Assembly: GCF_900215335.1 (NCBI RefSeq)
Contig: NZ_OCMT01000002.1
Span: 434,001-498,000, forward strand
Source: Pedobacter xixiisoli
Lineage (GTDB): Bacteria; Bacteroidota; Bacteroidia; Sphingobacteriales; Sphingobacteriaceae
DNA: 64,000 nucleotides
Reading direction: 5' to 3'
The translations under genes and the position numbers were made by a program. The notes beneath the pieces are model-generated. The model had not been told where the DNA came from and searched no databases. It saw only the letters and a program-made list of their open reading frames with translations. Below, in pieces: positions 42,082 to 51,681 of this stretch. Each line of letters opens with the position of its first letter. Position 1 is the stretch's first letter.

Positions 42082-43431
42082 ATGAGCTTTGAAATTGACG
42101 CACATACTTATAACGACCTAAATATCTTTCAAAACCATAAATCTGATTTCTCAGTTTATGATTTATTTAAAAATTGTAAGACGATATATGGTAGGCAAAA
42201 AGTGCAGGAAATGATGCGCAAGCCTAGCAATGATTTTCAGTTTTTAAACGAACGAAAAAATGCAATTGCCTACTTACGTAAACAGCATATCAAACTTGAT
42301 ATTGAAGACAGTCAAATCGATTTAATTTTACATTATCTAAAACATGGAAAAGGGAAATTAAGAGGCAATCTAGTTGATGCGCTTGTTGTATACCTAAAAA
42401 ACAAGTTCAACGAGACACAAGATTATTATGTCGTTAAGATTGGTTTAGGAAATCTACTGCTATTGCTCAACTCCTCGTATTTGTTAAGTATCTCTTTGGA
42501 GACGCTAGAAACCCCCACCCGTTTAAAAGAATTAGGTATTGCAATCAAAAAACTTATAGCACAATTACCTATTGATAAGAGTTATTATATTTCAAAAAAA
42601 ACGAAGCTGAATTTTCTTGATCTCAGTAAAATAGATGCTGTAATTAGAGTTTCAAAAAGCCTAAAATTACTCTACGAATTATTTGATGTTTTATATGAAA
42701 TAGATGCGTTACAAACTATTGCCGATACCGTTGTACAACGAGAATTAACGTTACCAGAATACCTTAACAATACGACAAATCCTAATATCATTATCGAAGG
42801 TCTTTATCATCCAGCCATATCTTCGGCAGTTAAAAACAATCTCACTATCAATCACCAAAATCATCTTACATTTTTAAGCGGTTCTAATATGGCAGGAAAA
42901 TCTTCCTTATTAAAATCTATAGGAATTGCTATTTACTTGGCCCACATTGGTTTTCCTGTACCAGCTTTGCGAATGCAAACTACTATTTTTAACGGTTTAA
43001 TTACTACCATTAACATTGCTGATAATGTCCAAAATGGTTTAAGCCACTACTTAAGTGAGGTGATGCGGGTAAAATACTTGCTCAACCTTCTTATCGAAAA
43101 ACAAAAGATTTTTGTAATACTTGATGAACTTTTTAAGGGAACAAATTCAAAAGATGCTTCTGAAGCAACTGGATTAGTAGTTGATGGTTTTTCTAAGATA
43201 AAAAACTCAGCTTTCATCATTTCTAGTCATATTACAGAATTAACTGAAAGATTTAAAAATCAAAACATCAGCTTGATGCACATGGAACATTTGATGGAAA
43301 GCGACAAACCTATTTTTACTTATCAATTAAAGAAAGGAGTTACCAAAGATGGGATTGGGATGTACTTCATACACAATGAAAATATCCCTAAACTACTTTC
43401 TTTTGCTGAAAAAGCATCTTTAAATAACTAA
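42082..43431 (+). CDS. MutS-like ATPase lacking mismatch-binding domains
   Basis: This 449-aa protein has a MutS core and ATPase domain but no N-terminal mismatch-recognition domain. Walker A is GSNMAGKSS (267-275), Walker B is FVILDELFKGTN, and SSHITELTERF is the later sensor region. Residues 1-240 look like the helical MutS lever/clamp core. Such short MutS relatives of Bacteroidota are thought to act in DNA metabolism, but no role is established. There is no smr nuclease domain at the end, unlike MutS2. It follows truA. Confidence 0.85.
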   Translation: MSFEIDAHTYNDLNIFQNHKSDFSVYDLFKNCKTIYGRQKVQEMMRKPSNDFQFLNERKNAIAYLRKQHIKLDIEDSQIDLILHYLKHGKGKLRGNLVDALVVYLKNKFNETQDYYVVKIGLGNLLLLLNSSYLLSISLETLETPTRLKELGIAIKKLIAQLPIDKSYYISKKTKLNFLDLSKIDAVIRVSKSLKLLYELFDVLYEIDALQTIADTVVQRELTLPEYLNNTTNPNIIIEGLYHPAISSAVKNNLTINHQNHLTFLSGSNMAGKSSLLKSIGIAIYLAHIGFPVPALRMQTTIFNGLITTINIADNVQNGLSHYLSEVMRVKYLLNLLIEKQKIFVILDELFKGTNSKDASEATGLVVDGFSKIKNSAFIISSHITELTERFKNQNISLMHMEHLMESDKPIFTYQLKKGVTKDGIGMYFIHNENIPKLLSFAEKASLNN

Positions 43432-43513
43432 AGTAATTGCAAACTTTTATAACTGCTAAAGAACATTCTCTGTTTTTCATTTGTTACTCATCTAAACCAT
43501 AAGCCTACACAAG

Positions 43514-43708
43514 ATGAATATTACAGGGAATACAAAAGGTGGCAAAGACACCAAAAAAACGGATAAAAACATCAAGCCTTTAAATTCAGTTAAAGATGAA
43601 ATTGAGGATGGTAAAATCAAGCCAGTTAAAAATAGTAATCCGGCAAAGGAACGAGAACAGGCAGAACAACCAGTTCATTCAGTGAAAAAAGCGCCCAAAG
43701 AAAAATAA
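43514..43708 (+). CDS. Small charged protein, 64 aa
   Basis: The predicted protein is Lys/Glu/Asn-rich (NTKGGKDTKKTDKNIKPLN) with no hydrophobic core and is probably disordered. The codon use is normal and a strong terminator follows five bases after the stop, which supports a real gene. The function is unknown; similar small basic proteins are common stress-response accessory proteins, but no homology is claimed. Confidence 0.5.
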   Translation: MNITGNTKGGKDTKKTDKNIKPLNSVKDEIEDGKIKPVKNSNPAKEREQAEQPVHSVKKAPKEK

Positions 43709-43713
43709 CAAAC

Positions 43714-43748
43714 AAAAGCCTCAACGGTGTAAACTATTGAGGCTTTTT
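43714..43748. terminator. Bidirectional terminator shared by the 64-aa gene and tRNA-Arg
   Basis: AAAAGCCTCAA and TTGAGGCTTTTTT pair around a 12-base loop. On the plus strand it ends the 64-aa gene; on the minus strand it lies 2 bases beyond the tRNA-Arg 3' end with T residues (CTTTTG), so it can serve both. Confidence 0.8.
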
Positions 43749-43750
43749 TG

Positions 43751-43822
43751 TGCTCCCGACGAGATTCGAACTCATATCGATGGTACCGGAAACCATAATT
43801 CTATCCATTGAACTACGGGAGC
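43751..43822 (-). tRNA. tRNA-Arg, anticodon CCG
   Basis: The minus strand folds into a full cloverleaf: acceptor GCTCCCG/CGGGAGC, D-arm GTTC/GAAT, anticodon stem ATGGT/ACCAT with loop TTCCGGT (anticodon CCG, reading CGG), T-arm ATGAG/CTCGT with TTCGAAT, discriminator A. It is 72 nt and does not encode CCA. A terminator follows and a promoter-like motif lies upstream. Confidence 0.97.
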
Positions 43823-43831
43823 AAAAGTGTG

Positions 43832-43862
43832 CAAACTTAGATAAATTCCTTTTGATGTGCAA
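43832..43862 (-). promoter_or_regulatory. Promoter of tRNA-Arg
   Basis: On the minus strand, TTG (43860-43862) is followed by 20 bases and TAAGTTTG (43832-43839), an exact TAnnTTTG box at the right spacing. The tRNA 5' end follows 9 bases later, so the leader would be very short. Confidence 0.65.
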
Positions 43863-43892
43863 TATAATTGCTTTACACATCAAAAGGAATTT
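43843..43892. promoter_or_regulatory. 17-bp perfect inverted repeat over the tRNA-Arg promoter
   Basis: AAATTCCTTTTGATGTG (43843-43859) and CACATCAAAAGGAATTT (43876-43892) are perfect inverted copies 16 bases apart. The first arm fills the spacer of the tRNA promoter and its end meets the -33 TTG. It may be an operator or a repeat remnant. Confidence 0.55.
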
Positions 43893-44090
43893 TCGGTCTC
43901 TCCTCAACAGATCAAATTATTTACCTAATGGAGGAAATATAGCTTAACAACTTTTGTTTCCTAAATTCAAATCACGGATAAATCAAACACCTAATTTCCA
44001 AAACATTAGCTTCTTAAAATAAGCCGAAACCAGTTTTATTTTCCCTGTTTTTATTAAATAACTAACTAATGCGGCTATCAACATACGTGC

Positions 44091-44900
44091 TTATTTTACA
44101 ATTCCCGCAAAACGCTGGTAAAAAACTGTTGGACTGTTCTCATTTTTAGGAGCATACTTTCCTGCGATGATGGGAATATAAATTACTCTCCTTCTACTTT
44201 TTTCACCGGTAACTTCAGATTGAGCAACCCTATGCCATAACCTACCATCGTGAATGGTTAAATCTCCAGCCTCTGGAGTAATGGCAATTTCTGATGGGTC
44301 TGCTTTATGGTCTAAAAAGTACTTTTTCCTAAATAACATCTGGTAAATGCTTTGTTTATGTGTACCTGGTAATATTTTCAAGCCACCATTTTTTACATCT
44401 AGCGTATCTAAATGGATACCAACATTTAGCATCGGATTTAATTTCTGCCCATAGAAAATATCACGTAAACCATCGGTATGCCATCCCATCTTGGTAAACT
44501 TACTGTCTGGTCCATTCACATAGTGATTAAATACCATTCCGTCTTTTTCCTCAGTTCCTAACCTCGCTCCCTCTCCTGCCAGTTCTAACAGTGCATCAAA
44601 CCTTGGGTCTAAGGTTAGGCCACTTAATGTTTGATGGTGTTGGTTGATAAACGCAAAACGCTGCACAATAGAAGAGCCATCTAAATCAGTTCCGTATTTA
44701 ATGGGAACACCATTTATTTTTTTAACGTCTTCAGCTAGCCATTTATCTTGCACCTGCTGTGATGCTTGGATAATCGACTGAATGGCGTGAGTATCTAAAA
44801 AGTTCTTAAAATGCAAGAAACCATATTTATTGAAAAAGAATTTCTGCTCTTCTGTGAGTTGATTGTTTAGTGTAAAGGTGCTGTATGAGTTAATCATCAT
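44091..44900 (-). CDS. Phytanoyl-CoA dioxygenase family protein
   Basis: This 269-aa protein is a 2-oxoglutarate/Fe(II) dioxygenase. Iron ligands are the His and Asp in MGWHTDGLRD and the later His in DGRLWHRVAQ, with a basic Arg nearby (KSRRRVIYIP). The start at 44900 (MMINSYSTFTLNN) is preferred, as 55 additional upstream codons in frame give an untypical AT-rich hydrophobic extension. The substrate is unknown; relatives hydroxylate small molecules or natural products. It lies alone and divergent from the lipoprotein gene at 45182. Confidence 0.8.
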   Translation of the reverse strand: MMINSYSTFTLNNQLTEEQKFFFNKYGFLHFKNFLDTHAIQSIIQASQQVQDKWLAEDVKKINGVPIKYGTDLDGSSIVQRFAFINQHHQTLSGLTLDPRFDALLELAGEGARLGTEEKDGMVFNHYVNGPDSKFTKMGWHTDGLRDIFYGQKLNPMLNVGIHLDTLDVKNGGLKILPGTHKQSIYQMLFRKKYFLDHKADPSEIAITPEAGDLTIHDGRLWHRVAQSEVTGEKSRRRVIYIPIIAGKYAPKNENSPTVFYQRFAGIVK

Positions 44901-45181
44901 CAAATTGGTTTTAGGAAAAAAATTGGAGAAAATGGTGAAAAGCCTATAGTATATTACATGCAACAACACATCGGCATTCGATGTGTAAAAGAGATATATT
45001 GCATTTTTAACGACATTATCTATAGATTTAGTAGTATTTAATACAAACGTAATATTTTCAATCAATTAGTGCAAATATTTTAGAAAATAAATTTTAGAAA
45101 TATCTTGGCAGAGCATAAATTGCACATTGAAGAACATATGCAAGACTGGAACGTTATAAAACGAACCGTTAAGTAAAAAAT

Positions 45182-45832
45182 ATGAGATGTATCATAGTAT
45201 TAGCATTGCTTTTTTTGACTAACTGCAATAATTCGCAGACAAAATCTGTTGGTCAAAATCATAGATTTGAACTGGCACCTGAACCGGATAAAGTTCAAAA
45301 TTTGAAACACCATGCAGCCGAAAAACTAACAGAATCTAGTTGTTCATTTATTGAACCTGACACCTCTCTTAATGGGATGATTTTAAGAAATCCTGAAAGT
45401 GCAACAAAAGTTATTGGTAACGACAATAAATTGAATGATGTTGAAGAATACCAATTCTATTCGAAGTTTGAAGGCGAAACTTTAACATTAACACAGCATC
45501 CAGGAGACGGAAAAAACCAGATTTCAATTTTTAAAGTTGAGAAATCTGATAAAGCAAGTCATAGTTTTAAAAAATTGGATACTGATATTTTTAAAACAGA
45601 AAAAGGAATAAAACTCGGATTGACGAAAAAGCAAATCATTGAAAAACTTGGAACTTGTTACCTTCCTCTGGACAGTACAAAAAACCATATTAAACTTTAT
45701 TATTCAATTGAACAACCAAAAGATAGCAGATCAAATATTTTGAAGAATAACAATATGCCTAAATATTTTGCCAGTTATAAATTCCGAAATGATAGGCTTG
45801 AAGAATTTGAATTTGGTTTTGAATATCCATAA
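45182..45832 (+). CDS. Lipoprotein of unknown function, 216 aa
   Basis: The signal peptide ends with a lipobox (LFLTNC, Cys15). The mature protein is acidic to basic mixed, with two cysteines (SSCSF, GTCYLP) and no known motif. The segment GIKLGLTKKQIIEKLG near residue 140 resembles SmpA/OmlA-type elements with a G-x-T-x-x-x-I pattern, but this is only a shape similarity. It is an isolated gene with AT-rich codon use. Its start is preceded by CGTTAAG, which loosely resembles the cassette boundary word; I do not count it as one. Confidence 0.6.
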   Translation: MRCIIVLALLFLTNCNNSQTKSVGQNHRFELAPEPDKVQNLKHHAAEKLTESSCSFIEPDTSLNGMILRNPESATKVIGNDNKLNDVEEYQFYSKFEGETLTLTQHPGDGKNQISIFKVEKSDKASHSFKKLDTDIFKTEKGIKLGLTKKQIIEKLGTCYLPLDSTKNHIKLYYSIEQPKDSRSNILKNNNMPKYFASYKFRNDRLEEFEFGFEYP

Positions 45833-45895
45833 GTACAAAGCCAAAATAGCTAAGAAGCTTAGCTATATTAGCCTCAAATTAATATTTTAAAAATA

Positions 45896-46972
45896 ATGAA
45901 CATGAAATATTTGCTATCCGCCTTGTTATTTGTAATGTTAAGCCAATCGTTATCTGCCAACGATGGTGCCTTTTTTGCAAAGGGCAATCAGTTGATTCCG
46001 ATTAACGAGACCAGCATCAGCGTAAAAAAGGAAATATTATCATTGAAAAAGGTTCGTGATAAATTCATTGAAGTTTCAGTTTATTACGAGTTTTATAATC
46101 CAAAGGATGAGAAAGAAATTACCGTTGGCTTCGAGGCTTTTTCTCCCGATGGAGATGTGGATGGCGCCCCAAAAAATGGCCAACATCCTTACATGCGCAA
46201 TTTTACCGTGAACATGAATGGGAAAAACTTGACTCATCAAATTGCTTATGTAGCCGATACACTTTATAACAATAATGGTAAAATTAAATCTATCGACCTT
46301 AACAAATTTGAAGGAAGCAAAAGCGGAAACTATGTAGATTTCTTTTACGTTTACCATTTCAAGGCGAAGTTTAAGAAGGGAATCAATATTATTAAACATA
46401 CTTACAGCTATGATTTATCTGGTTCAGTAGATTTTCATTACGATTTTGAATATGTGCTAACTGCCGCAAAACGTTGGCAAAACAAACAGATAGATGATTT
46501 TACTTTAATCTTGGATATGGGCGAATTTGAGACCTTCAACATTGCCAAGGGATTTTTTAAAAATGCTAGCGAATGGACTATCAATGGTGTAGGTAAAACC
46601 GAAAACCAAAAAAGTCATTTTCTTAATAAAGAGGTTTTAAGGTTTCATATCCAAAAAGGAACCATTGCTTTTAGCAAGAAAAACTTTAAACCAGCAGATG
46701 AACTTTTTGTATACGCTCAAAACGTAATGTTAAATGAAGGTTATATTCCTTTTTCATATTTCCAAGAAGAACGCATCAAAGAACCAAAAAGTGAGTTCGA
46801 TAAAAAAGTATTCAGAAATCTACCCTTTGCAAGACGAGGTTATGTTTTTAAGGACAAACAAGTCCAACAATTTTATCAGCAACTAGATTGGTATATGCCT
46901 AACCCAAATTATCTACCCGATTTACAGAAGTTAACGGAGCGGGAAAGAAAATGGATAGCCAAATGGAAGTAA
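45896..46972 (+). CDS. Secreted YARHG-domain protein, 358 aa
   Basis: A signal peptide (ending SLSAN) is followed by a beta-rich region resembling DUF4424 (an ISVKKEILSLKKV segment, then a YDFEYVL core). The last 60 residues (FARRGYVFKDKQVQQFYQQL, then WYMPNPNY and ending ERKWIAKWK) are a YARHG domain, found near the surface in Bacteroidota. The protein probably sits in the periplasm or at the cell surface. A second ATG two codons after the first could be the start. Confidence 0.75.
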   Translation: MNMKYLLSALLFVMLSQSLSANDGAFFAKGNQLIPINETSISVKKEILSLKKVRDKFIEVSVYYEFYNPKDEKEITVGFEAFSPDGDVDGAPKNGQHPYMRNFTVNMNGKNLTHQIAYVADTLYNNNGKIKSIDLNKFEGSKSGNYVDFFYVYHFKAKFKKGINIIKHTYSYDLSGSVDFHYDFEYVLTAAKRWQNKQIDDFTLILDMGEFETFNIAKGFFKNASEWTINGVGKTENQKSHFLNKEVLRFHIQKGTIAFSKKNFKPADELFVYAQNVMLNEGYIPFSYFQEERIKEPKSEFDKKVFRNLPFARRGYVFKDKQVQQFYQQLDWYMPNPNYLPDLQKLTERERKWIAKWK

Positions 46973-46998
46973 CACTTAAATCTTTAATATAAGATTTG

Positions 46999-47799
46999 TT
47001 AAACCTTATAAATTCCCGCAGCAGTTTTCTCCAGGAATCTTTTCGATAAAATACGTGATGCAAAAGCACCAATCTTGTTGGTAATGCCTGGTGTTACTTC
47101 AATCTTTCTATTGTACATGGCTTTTAGTGCAATAGCCGCAACTTCAGTAGGCTGCATGTTAAACTTCTTCGCCATTTTATCTAAAGCGCCCAACCCTGCC
47201 CTATCGGCAAAATTTGTTTCTACAGGTCCTGGGCAAACACAAGTAACTCCAACAGAAGTTTTCCTTAGCTCATAATTAATGGCTCTGCTAAATGAAAGTA
47301 CAAAAGATTTAGAAGCTGCATACAAAGCAAGCGCTGGCACTGCCTGAAACGCAGCCGTACTAGAAACATTAAGGATATATGCTTCAGCCTGCGCTTTTAA
47401 ACTAGGTAGAAATAAATGACAAAGCTTTACCAAAGTACTCATGTTTACTTCCAGCATTTTCATTTGTTCGCTCAAAGGCACATCTACAAAGCTTCCAAAT
47501 ACGCCAAAACCTGCATTATTTACTAAAACATTGATGGCGAAATTGTTTTCGGTAGTCCACTTAAAAACTTCATCCGCAGCGCTAGCTGAACTTAAATCAA
47601 CAGCAAGAAAATGAACGGCTACCTGATAACTCGCTTTGATATCTTCTGCAACTTTTTTTAATTCAGTTTCATTGCGGGCAACTAACAACAAATGGCTTCC
47701 TTTACTTGCTAATTGTAGTGCAATCGCTTTACCAATTCCTTTGCTACCACCAGTTATCAAGGCATAATTCTCTTGTTTTTCCATCAAATCTTTAATCAT
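46999..47799 (-). CDS. Short-chain dehydrogenase/reductase
   Basis: This 266-aa SDR has the cofactor motif TGGSKGIGKA (about 16-25), NNAGFG, the catalytic Ser in NVSST and YAASK with Tyr and Lys, so it is a classical SDR. NADP or NAD preference is open. Five residues before the motif could be removed by starting at the Met at 47784. The C-terminal basic region (NKIGAFASRILSKRF) resembles the lipid- or DHRS-type SDRs. The substrate is unknown. It converges with the YARHG gene. Confidence 0.9.
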   Translation of the reverse strand: MIKDLMEKQENYALITGGSKGIGKAIALQLASKGSHLLLVARNETELKKVAEDIKASYQVAVHFLAVDLSSASAADEVFKWTTENNFAINVLVNNAGFGVFGSFVDVPLSEQMKMLEVNMSTLVKLCHLFLPSLKAQAEAYILNVSSTAAFQAVPALALYAASKSFVLSFSRAINYELRKTSVGVTCVCPGPVETNFADRAGLGALDKMAKKFNMQPTEVAAIALKAMYNRKIEVTPGITNKIGAFASRILSKRFLEKTAAGIYKV

Positions 47800-47936
47800 A
47801 AATTAACAAACCACACTGTGTACAAAAATGTTAAATAATTCGAAACGAGAAAACACCGTGTACATAACCGCAATTTGAAAATAAAAACGCAACTTTACAC
47901 GCCCATAGAGTAAATAACACACAAAATCCAACGCTT

Positions 47937-49310
47937 ATGGAAGAACTGCAAGTAGAAGAAGTATTAAATTTGTTGGAAAACGAGAGCGATAGGCAACTAA
48001 AAACTTATCTCAACGAACTCAATATCTCTGATGTAGAAGAGCTTATTGATGAACTTCCTCAATATGCAGTTAAATTTATCGAGACACTGTCTAGCAAACG
48101 TGCTGTTAACGTGTTCCGTATCCTCGATTTCCCTACGCAAGAGCGTATCATCAAAAAACTACAAGCCAACAAGTTAACAGAAATCATAAGGCAGTTACCG
48201 CCCGATGATAGAACTGCCCTTTTTGGAGAATTAAAAGGCGAAGCAGTAAAAAAACTTTTGGTGCTTTTGCCCGACAACGACCGTAAAGAAGCATTAAACC
48301 TTTTGGGTTATGCCGAAGACAGCGTTGGCCGGATGATGACGCCAGATTTTATTGCTGTAAAAACCGATTGGACGGTTAGTCGTGTGTTAAACCACATCCG
48401 TAGGTACGGAAAAAACTCCGAAACCATTGATGTAATTTACGTTATCGATAAAGATGGTATACTGCTAGACGATATTCGTATCCGCGAAATTCTATTATCA
48501 GACCCAGATGCAAAAATTGGCGACTTAACAGATAACCGTCTCATTTCATTAAACGTAAATGATCCTCAGGAGGAAGCGATCAACGTCTTTAAGATGAACA
48601 ATCGTGTGGCTTTGCCCGTGGTTGATGACCAAGACGTGCTTTTAGGTATTGTAACGGTGGATGACGTTTTATGGATTGCTCACGAAGAATACACCGAAGA
48701 CATGCATAAAATGGGGGGTACACAAGCCCTCGATGAGCCTTATTTGGATGTTCCAGTGTTTCAGCTCTATAAAAAACGTGTGGTTTGGCTAATTGTATTG
48801 TTCTTTGGCGAGTTGCTCACTATTGCAGCCATGTCGGGTTTCGAAGACCAAATAGCCAAAGTAGTAATTCTAGCAACTTTTATCCCTTTAATTATATCTA
48901 GCGGTGGTAATAGCGGTTCGCAAGCAGCAACATTAATTATCCAAGCCATGGCATTGGGCGAAGTCACCATTAAAGACTGGTGGAATGTGATGCGCCGCGA
49001 AATTTTCTCGGGAATTTTCTTAGGTTCAACCCTTTGCCTACTAAGTTTTGCAGTAATCGGCGCATGGCATATCGTTATGCCTGGATTCAGCGAACATTAC
49101 ATCCGCATTGGCTTGGTAGTAGGTTGCTCGCTAGTTGGCGTAGTATTATGGGGCACTTTAATGGGGTCTATGCTTCCGTTATTGCTTAAAAAACTCGGTG
49201 CCGATCCTGCCGCTTCTTCTACCCCATTTGTAGCTACTTTGGTAGATGTAACTGGTTTGATTATCTATTTCTCTTTTGCGTTACTCTTCTTAAAAGGCGT
49301 ATTGCTATAA
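47937..49310 (+). CDS. mgtE: Magnesium transporter MgtE
   Basis: This 457-aa protein is a magnesium-gated channel. Residues 1-125 form the N-domain (helical superhelix with LPPDDRTALFGEL), 130-255 the paired CBS domains that sense Mg2+, and about 280-457 the five-span membrane domain with the FIPLIISSGGNSGSQAATL conserved run, typical of the pore. The gene has normal length and is monocistronic. Confidence 0.95.
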   Translation: MEELQVEEVLNLLENESDRQLKTYLNELNISDVEELIDELPQYAVKFIETLSSKRAVNVFRILDFPTQERIIKKLQANKLTEIIRQLPPDDRTALFGELKGEAVKKLLVLLPDNDRKEALNLLGYAEDSVGRMMTPDFIAVKTDWTVSRVLNHIRRYGKNSETIDVIYVIDKDGILLDDIRIREILLSDPDAKIGDLTDNRLISLNVNDPQEEAINVFKMNNRVALPVVDDQDVLLGIVTVDDVLWIAHEEYTEDMHKMGGTQALDEPYLDVPVFQLYKKRVVWLIVLFFGELLTIAAMSGFEDQIAKVVILATFIPLIISSGGNSGSQAATLIIQAMALGEVTIKDWWNVMRREIFSGIFLGSTLCLLSFAVIGAWHIVMPGFSEHYIRIGLVVGCSLVGVVLWGTLMGSMLPLLLKKLGADPAASSTPFVATLVDVTGLIIYFSFALLFLKGVLL

Positions 49311-49464
49311 TCTAATTAGAAAAGCACTGCCTTTACTTCTAGGGTCCGAAAAACGGATTTAATTAATTCAATTCATTATATAGTATGGCAAAAAAAGGTC
49401 AGTATTTCTACCGACCCAGAGGTGCGTTAAACCAATATCTTTTAAAGCTTCGAGTTCAAACAGC

Positions 49465-49575
49465 TTATTTCATCTGAAATAACTTATTATCAAAATAGCA
49501 CCAAACAAAAGCCATAGCAAGTAGTGCTAATAAAATGAGTACAATTAATAATCTTTGATTTTGATACTTTGACAT
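49465..49575 (-). CDS. Possible 36-aa single-span membrane protein
   Basis: The frame MSKYQNQRLLIVLILLALLA..., then FVWCYFDNKLFQMK, has a short basic N-terminus, one hydrophobic helix and a polar end, as small membrane proteins do. It is in the 287-base gap between mgtE and the beta-helix gene, 22 bases upstream of the latter's end, on the same strand as 51589-49598. No ribosome-binding evidence is visible. A 30-codon frame on the plus strand (49384-49476) overlaps it and looks less likely. Confidence 0.35.
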   Translation of the reverse strand: MSKYQNQRLLIVLILLALLAMAFVWCYFDNKLFQMK

Positions 49576-49597
49576 AGCCGAAATGATTAGAATACCG

Positions 49598-51589
49598 CTA
49601 TTGTCTAACTACCCTAAAACTTTTACTTTCTGTACCAAACAGCTTTAGAAAATAAACTCCTGAAGAAAGCTTAGACAAATCAATTGAAACGATACTAGCA
49701 TCATTATCAATAGTGTTATTAGATAATAATCGACCGGAAACATCAAACAATTTTGCTACCCGGTAAGTGTTTCCATCCAAACGAATATTAACTACATCTC
49801 TCGTTGGGTTAGGATATACAGCATTAGTAGACATTTCGAAATTTACAGTACCATAGCCAACTATTTTTGCAGTCCCATCCAAATCCACCTGTTGCAGTTC
49901 GTAATAATTCTTACCAGCAAACGGTTTTTCATCCCACCAGTTGTAATTTGAGGCTCCTCTTGCTGATACGTGCGCTACATGTTTAAAACTAATTCCATCT
50001 GAAGATTTTAAGATGTTGAAACCTTTATTATTCGTTTCAGAAAGTGTTCTCCATGCTAGTTGTACGCCATTTAATTTTTTGCTTGCCTTAAAATCAACAA
50101 GATCTACAGGTAACGTTGCGGGGTATTCTACCGCTCCAATATCGATGCTCGCTCCATCCAATCTCGGATTTCCATAAATATCCTTATCGTTTGCTAATGT
50201 TGAATAAGGCGTGTAGAAAGAAATATCGCCTGCATTAATTGCCAAGCTATTAGATGATGGGGTAAAATTATTTGTTGCCACAAATAGCGGATTTTGAGAT
50301 GAATTATTAGCTGATGAGGTGAGTACGATTGCAGGTGTTGAGTTAAAGATGCTGTTATTGATGATCGCTATTGTTGCCTGTATATCTGGTAAAAGTAGCG
50401 CTGGCATATTTGCATCGTTCCACAATATAGAATTATGCATCTCAAATGATTTTGCTTGAGATAGAGACACCAACTCATTTGCAGTATGATGCAACGTAGA
50501 ATTTATCAATTTCAAATTAGCTTCTCGGTTAAAAATGGCCGCTTTATTGTTATTGTAAAATAATGAATTGTAAACCTTTACATCTGCATTTCTTACTGCT
50601 GCTAAACCACTGCCATTGCCATAAGTTGCATAACCGTGGGCTGTGAATGTAATCTCTGAAGTGTTTTCTTGAAAAGTGCTATTTCTTACAACCAAATTTC
50701 CCTTGCCCAAAGCACAAATAGCACCACCAGAACTTTCAGCACCTCTACCTTGAGCATTATTATTTACTTTGTTATTCTTAAAAGTACAGTTGGCAACTTC
50801 TACGTTATAATAATTCAAATTCTGATTTAGCGGATCTAAGTAATCTGCATCATAAAAGAAAAATAGAGCGCCACCAACGTAAGAAGATACATTGTTCTCG
50901 AAAGCACAGTCCTGAATTTTAATTTGTTCAGCTGATGCTAGCATCCCGTCGTAATAAATTGCTGCACCACCTTGATTGGCATAATTATCCAAAAACTTAC
51001 AATTGCTGATAATAGGATAATTTTTTTGATCGAAATCTTGGATACATGCAAAAATAGCAGCTCCCATATACAAAGGTAATTCTTGATTAATTACTGAGCC
51101 AGAGTTGGCATTGGCATCTTTAAAAACAATACCATCTATTACAGTTTGGTTGCTGATTATAGCTTCGTTTTTTGGCCAAATCACCAATAAATGATAGCTA
51201 TTATCAGTTTTTAAAGCTGCATTTCCAATATTTCCGCTAATGGTGGTAATGTTAGTTTGTAAATTCCTACCTGAAATACTGGTTTCCGTACCCGAAAAAC
51301 CGCCATACACTTTAATATTTCTGGTAATTTCTAAGTATTTCTGTCTGTCTGTATCCGTTGTAGGATAGTAGTTTCCGGCTTTTACCCATAACTGCTGAAT
51401 GGCTACATTTGTCTTTGCACTAGTAAATGCAGGTCTTATTTCCGCAGCGTTAGCCCAAGAATTTCCAGTTTTATTCCCAGAACCATTCGCATCAATATAA
51501 ACGATACCGTTAGCATCTGGAGTAATGGTCTGAGCTTTTAACGAACCCAAGCCCAAAAGTATTAAGCATAAAGTAAATTTCAGTTTCAT
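49598..51589 (-). CDS. T9SS-sorted right-handed beta-helix protein
   Basis: This 663-aa protein starts at the Met at 51589 (MKLKFTLCLILLGLGSLKAQ signal peptide). The body, from DANGIVYIDANGSGNKTGNS on, is a parallel beta-helix of the choice-of-anchor/pectate-lyase-like type with many N-x-T-F rungs and a LAINAGDISFY-type end. The last 75 residues form a type A T9SS sorting domain: YPNPTRDVVNIRL, FDVSGRLLS and LSSGVYFLKLFG. It should be exported by Sec, then secreted through the type IX system and attached or released at the surface. Its ligand, likely a carbohydrate, is unknown. Confidence 0.88.
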   Translation of the reverse strand: MKLKFTLCLILLGLGSLKAQTITPDANGIVYIDANGSGNKTGNSWANAAEIRPAFTSAKTNVAIQQLWVKAGNYYPTTDTDRQKYLEITRNIKVYGGFSGTETSISGRNLQTNITTISGNIGNAALKTDNSYHLLVIWPKNEAIISNQTVIDGIVFKDANANSGSVINQELPLYMGAAIFACIQDFDQKNYPIISNCKFLDNYANQGGAAIYYDGMLASAEQIKIQDCAFENNVSSYVGGALFFFYDADYLDPLNQNLNYYNVEVANCTFKNNKVNNNAQGRGAESSGGAICALGKGNLVVRNSTFQENTSEITFTAHGYATYGNGSGLAAVRNADVKVYNSLFYNNNKAAIFNREANLKLINSTLHHTANELVSLSQAKSFEMHNSILWNDANMPALLLPDIQATIAIINNSIFNSTPAIVLTSSANNSSQNPLFVATNNFTPSSNSLAINAGDISFYTPYSTLANDKDIYGNPRLDGASIDIGAVEYPATLPVDLVDFKASKKLNGVQLAWRTLSETNNKGFNILKSSDGISFKHVAHVSARGASNYNWWDEKPFAGKNYYELQQVDLDGTAKIVGYGTVNFEMSTNAVYPNPTRDVVNIRLDGNTYRVAKLFDVSGRLLSNNTIDNDASIVSIDLSKLSSGVYFLKLFGTESKSFRVVRQ

Positions 51590-51681
51590 CTGCATTTGAG
51601 TTAATACTGCAAATATTAGCTCCAAACTATCCTAAAACAAGATTATATGGCGGACAAAAAGCGGACAACAGTCATTGGCAC

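Noticed and set aside
43750..43947. 65-codon frame on the plus strand
   Set aside because: It is the antisense of tRNA-Arg and its promoter region.
45165..45180. CGTTAAG before the lipoprotein gene as another cassette boundary
   Set aside because: It lacks the GTTAGCGG word, no pairing arm is present and no attC-like element follows the gene.
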